Source of the DNA: Lysinibacillus sp. PLM2
GTDB lineage: Bacteria; Bacillota; Bacilli; Bacillales_A; Planococcaceae
Direction of reading: 5' to 3'
DNA: 64,000 nt
NCBI GenBank assembly: GCA_023168345.1
Contig: AP025689.1
Location: 3,496,001-3,560,000 of the forward strand
Under the pieces are notes generated by a model. That model made no database searches, had not been told where the DNA came from, and was given only the letters and a program-made list of their open reading frames with translations. Of the stretch, positions 63,001 through 64,000 are shown piece after piece. Made by a program: the position numbers and the translations under genes. Each line of letters opens with the position of its first letter. Within the stretch, counting starts at the first letter, position 1.

Positions 63001-64000
63001 CTATATTTTCAATGGTCTTTCTCTATAAATCGTATTTCCATTTCTGTTTACTTCGACTTTCGCTTTGGCAACGGTTTGAACAATTGACAAATTAAATAAA
63101 TATTGCGCATCAATACATTCTTCTAATACTTCACCATATACTACTTCATCTGCAGCTTCTGAAATGATATCAGCAGCGACCCAATTTGGATAACGTAATA
63201 TACTAACAGATGAATAGGTTGGTGTGACTTCTATTGATTTATAGAAGTTTATATTACCGTGAACTTCTAAAGGAAAGACATTTGGTAACCATTGATGTCC
63301 ATACTTTGTAAAACGATTTCTCCAGTACTCATTTTGTTTCGGTATATTCGTAGAACGATATATTTCATTCATATCACTTACAATTTTATCTAAATTATTT
63401 CGAGCTAGTTCCGTCTGTGTATCGAAGGAATATCTTCCTAGTCCGTAAATTTTTGCACTTGGGATAAAATATGAAACTGGGAATCTAGGAGGACTATTAT
63501 AACCTGCAAATGGTTGAATCCATTCATGTCCCGGTATCCCATGGTTATCGACGATAACATCTGGTGCCCATCGTTTCATTAATTCCGGTAAGACATTTGA
63601 TTCCCCAAAAATGGTATCTAAATATCTTGTATGTGCATATTCAAAACCAAGAGAATTGTATCTTGCAGCGTGGTGTTTCCATTCTGGATGTTCTTTCGTT
63701 AGTCGCATTAGTAGACTATATCCATCTGGATTTGCCATCGGAATTGCTACAACATTCAGCTGTTTTAGTAAATTCGTGTTTGCATCAAGTTCCTCTAATA
63801 ATTTAAGAACTGCTGGGTTACTTGATACTTCATTTGGATGATGCATTGCTTCGATTAAGACTGTTGGTTTAAATAATGTCATTTTTATTGGTGACTCAAA
63901 TTGCTCACTTGTAGGTAAATATTTTTCGATTGAATCAATCGGTAATCCTCTAAATGAATAATCGATAAATAGATTTTCTCCATTATTACTCTCAGATTTT
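63001..64000 (-). CDS. M14-family zinc carboxypeptidase-like protein, partial
   Basis: The frame is open past 64000, so the N-terminus is outside. The visible 333 residues include the zinc HxxE signature in EAMHHPNEVSSN and later VDNHGIPGHEW and LEVHGN. It is the first visible gene of the pyroglutamate operon; a role in trimming peptides before Pcp acts is likely. Confidence 0.8.
   Translation of the reverse strand, partial: KSESNNGENLFIDYSFRGLPIDSIEKYLPTSEQFESPIKMTLFKPTVLIEAMHHPNEVSSNPAVLKLLEELDANTNLLKQLNVVAIPMANPDGYSLLMRLTKEHPEWKHHAARYNSLGFEYAHTRYLDTIFGESNVLPELMKRWAPDVIVDNHGIPGHEWIQPFAGYNSPPRFPVSYFIPSAKIYGLGRYSFDTQTELARNNLDKIVSDMNEIYRSTNIPKQNEYWRNRFTKYGHQWLPNVFPLEVHGNINFYKSIEVTPTYSSVSILRYPNWVAADIISEAADEVVYGEVLEECIDAQYLFNLSIVQTVAKAKVEVNRNGNTIYRERPLKI

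Noticed and set aside
1-64000. CRISPR arrays, rRNA or tRNA genes
   Set aside because: No regularly spaced repeats of CRISPR type and no rRNA or tRNA signatures were seen.

Overview
The window comes from a low-GC Gram-positive bacterium, most probably a member of the Bacillaceae/Planococcaceae (Lysinibacillus/Ureibacillus-like). The evidence is strong GGAGG ribosome binding sites with many TTG/GTG starts, S-box and purine riboswitches, PurR- and Zur-type boxes, and the gene order MoxR ATPase - DUF58 - transglutaminase - guaA - pbuG, which matches yeaC-yeaD-yebA-guaA-pbuG of Bacillus subtilis. I cannot name the species.

1-3,360 and 19,578-25,835 are one ancestral chromosomal block: pbuG (with promoter, PurBox pair and guanine riboswitch), a ycgR-ycgQ metal-related pair behind a Zur-like box, then guaA behind its own variant purine riboswitch, and the yebA/yeaD/yeaC genes. 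The block is split by a 16,182-bp integrated element (3,397-19,649) inserted in the 3' end of guaA. A perfect 71-bp duplication of the guaA tail marks both ends. The native guaA terminator is now 16 kb from guaA, and the element carries a hairpin plus T7 in front of its integrase that can serve as a replacement.

The element encodes a tyrosine integrase, a BhlA-like holin, scaffold, SU10-type major capsid protein, small and large terminase, an SPP1-like portal, two probable head-completion proteins, a winged-helix replication-type protein, an XRE regulator, an HNH nuclease and a lipoprotein. It has no tail genes (no tape measure, tail tube or baseplate) and no endolysin. This makes it a candidate capsid-forming, tail-stealing satellite (cfPICI-like) or a tail-deleted prophage. 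It also holds two inverted copies of a covarying 110-130 bp palindromic motif, ribosome-binding sites buried in hairpins, a doubly terminated leader before the capsid genes, and a probable moron cassette.

25,994-36,970 holds housekeeping genes: nadE-pncB (NAD salvage), a candidate C-rich small RNA, fetAB-type iron export, proline dehydrogenase, a DesK-DesR-Des membrane-fluidity system with a triple tandem operator, a GNAT acetyltransferase and an M20 peptidase. 37,047-44,441 is an oppABCDF-type peptide importer interrupted between oppB and oppC by a dead IS. 44,782-50,293 is metH-yitJ under a SAM-I riboswitch. 50,322-64,000 carries hemY, a Sel1-repeat protein, a LysR regulator, an esterase, endonuclease Q, guanine deaminase, a YusW-like lipoprotein, a PTS EIIC-like permease, and a pyroglutamate operon (M14 peptidase - pcp - pxpB - pxpC - pxpA) that runs off the right edge.
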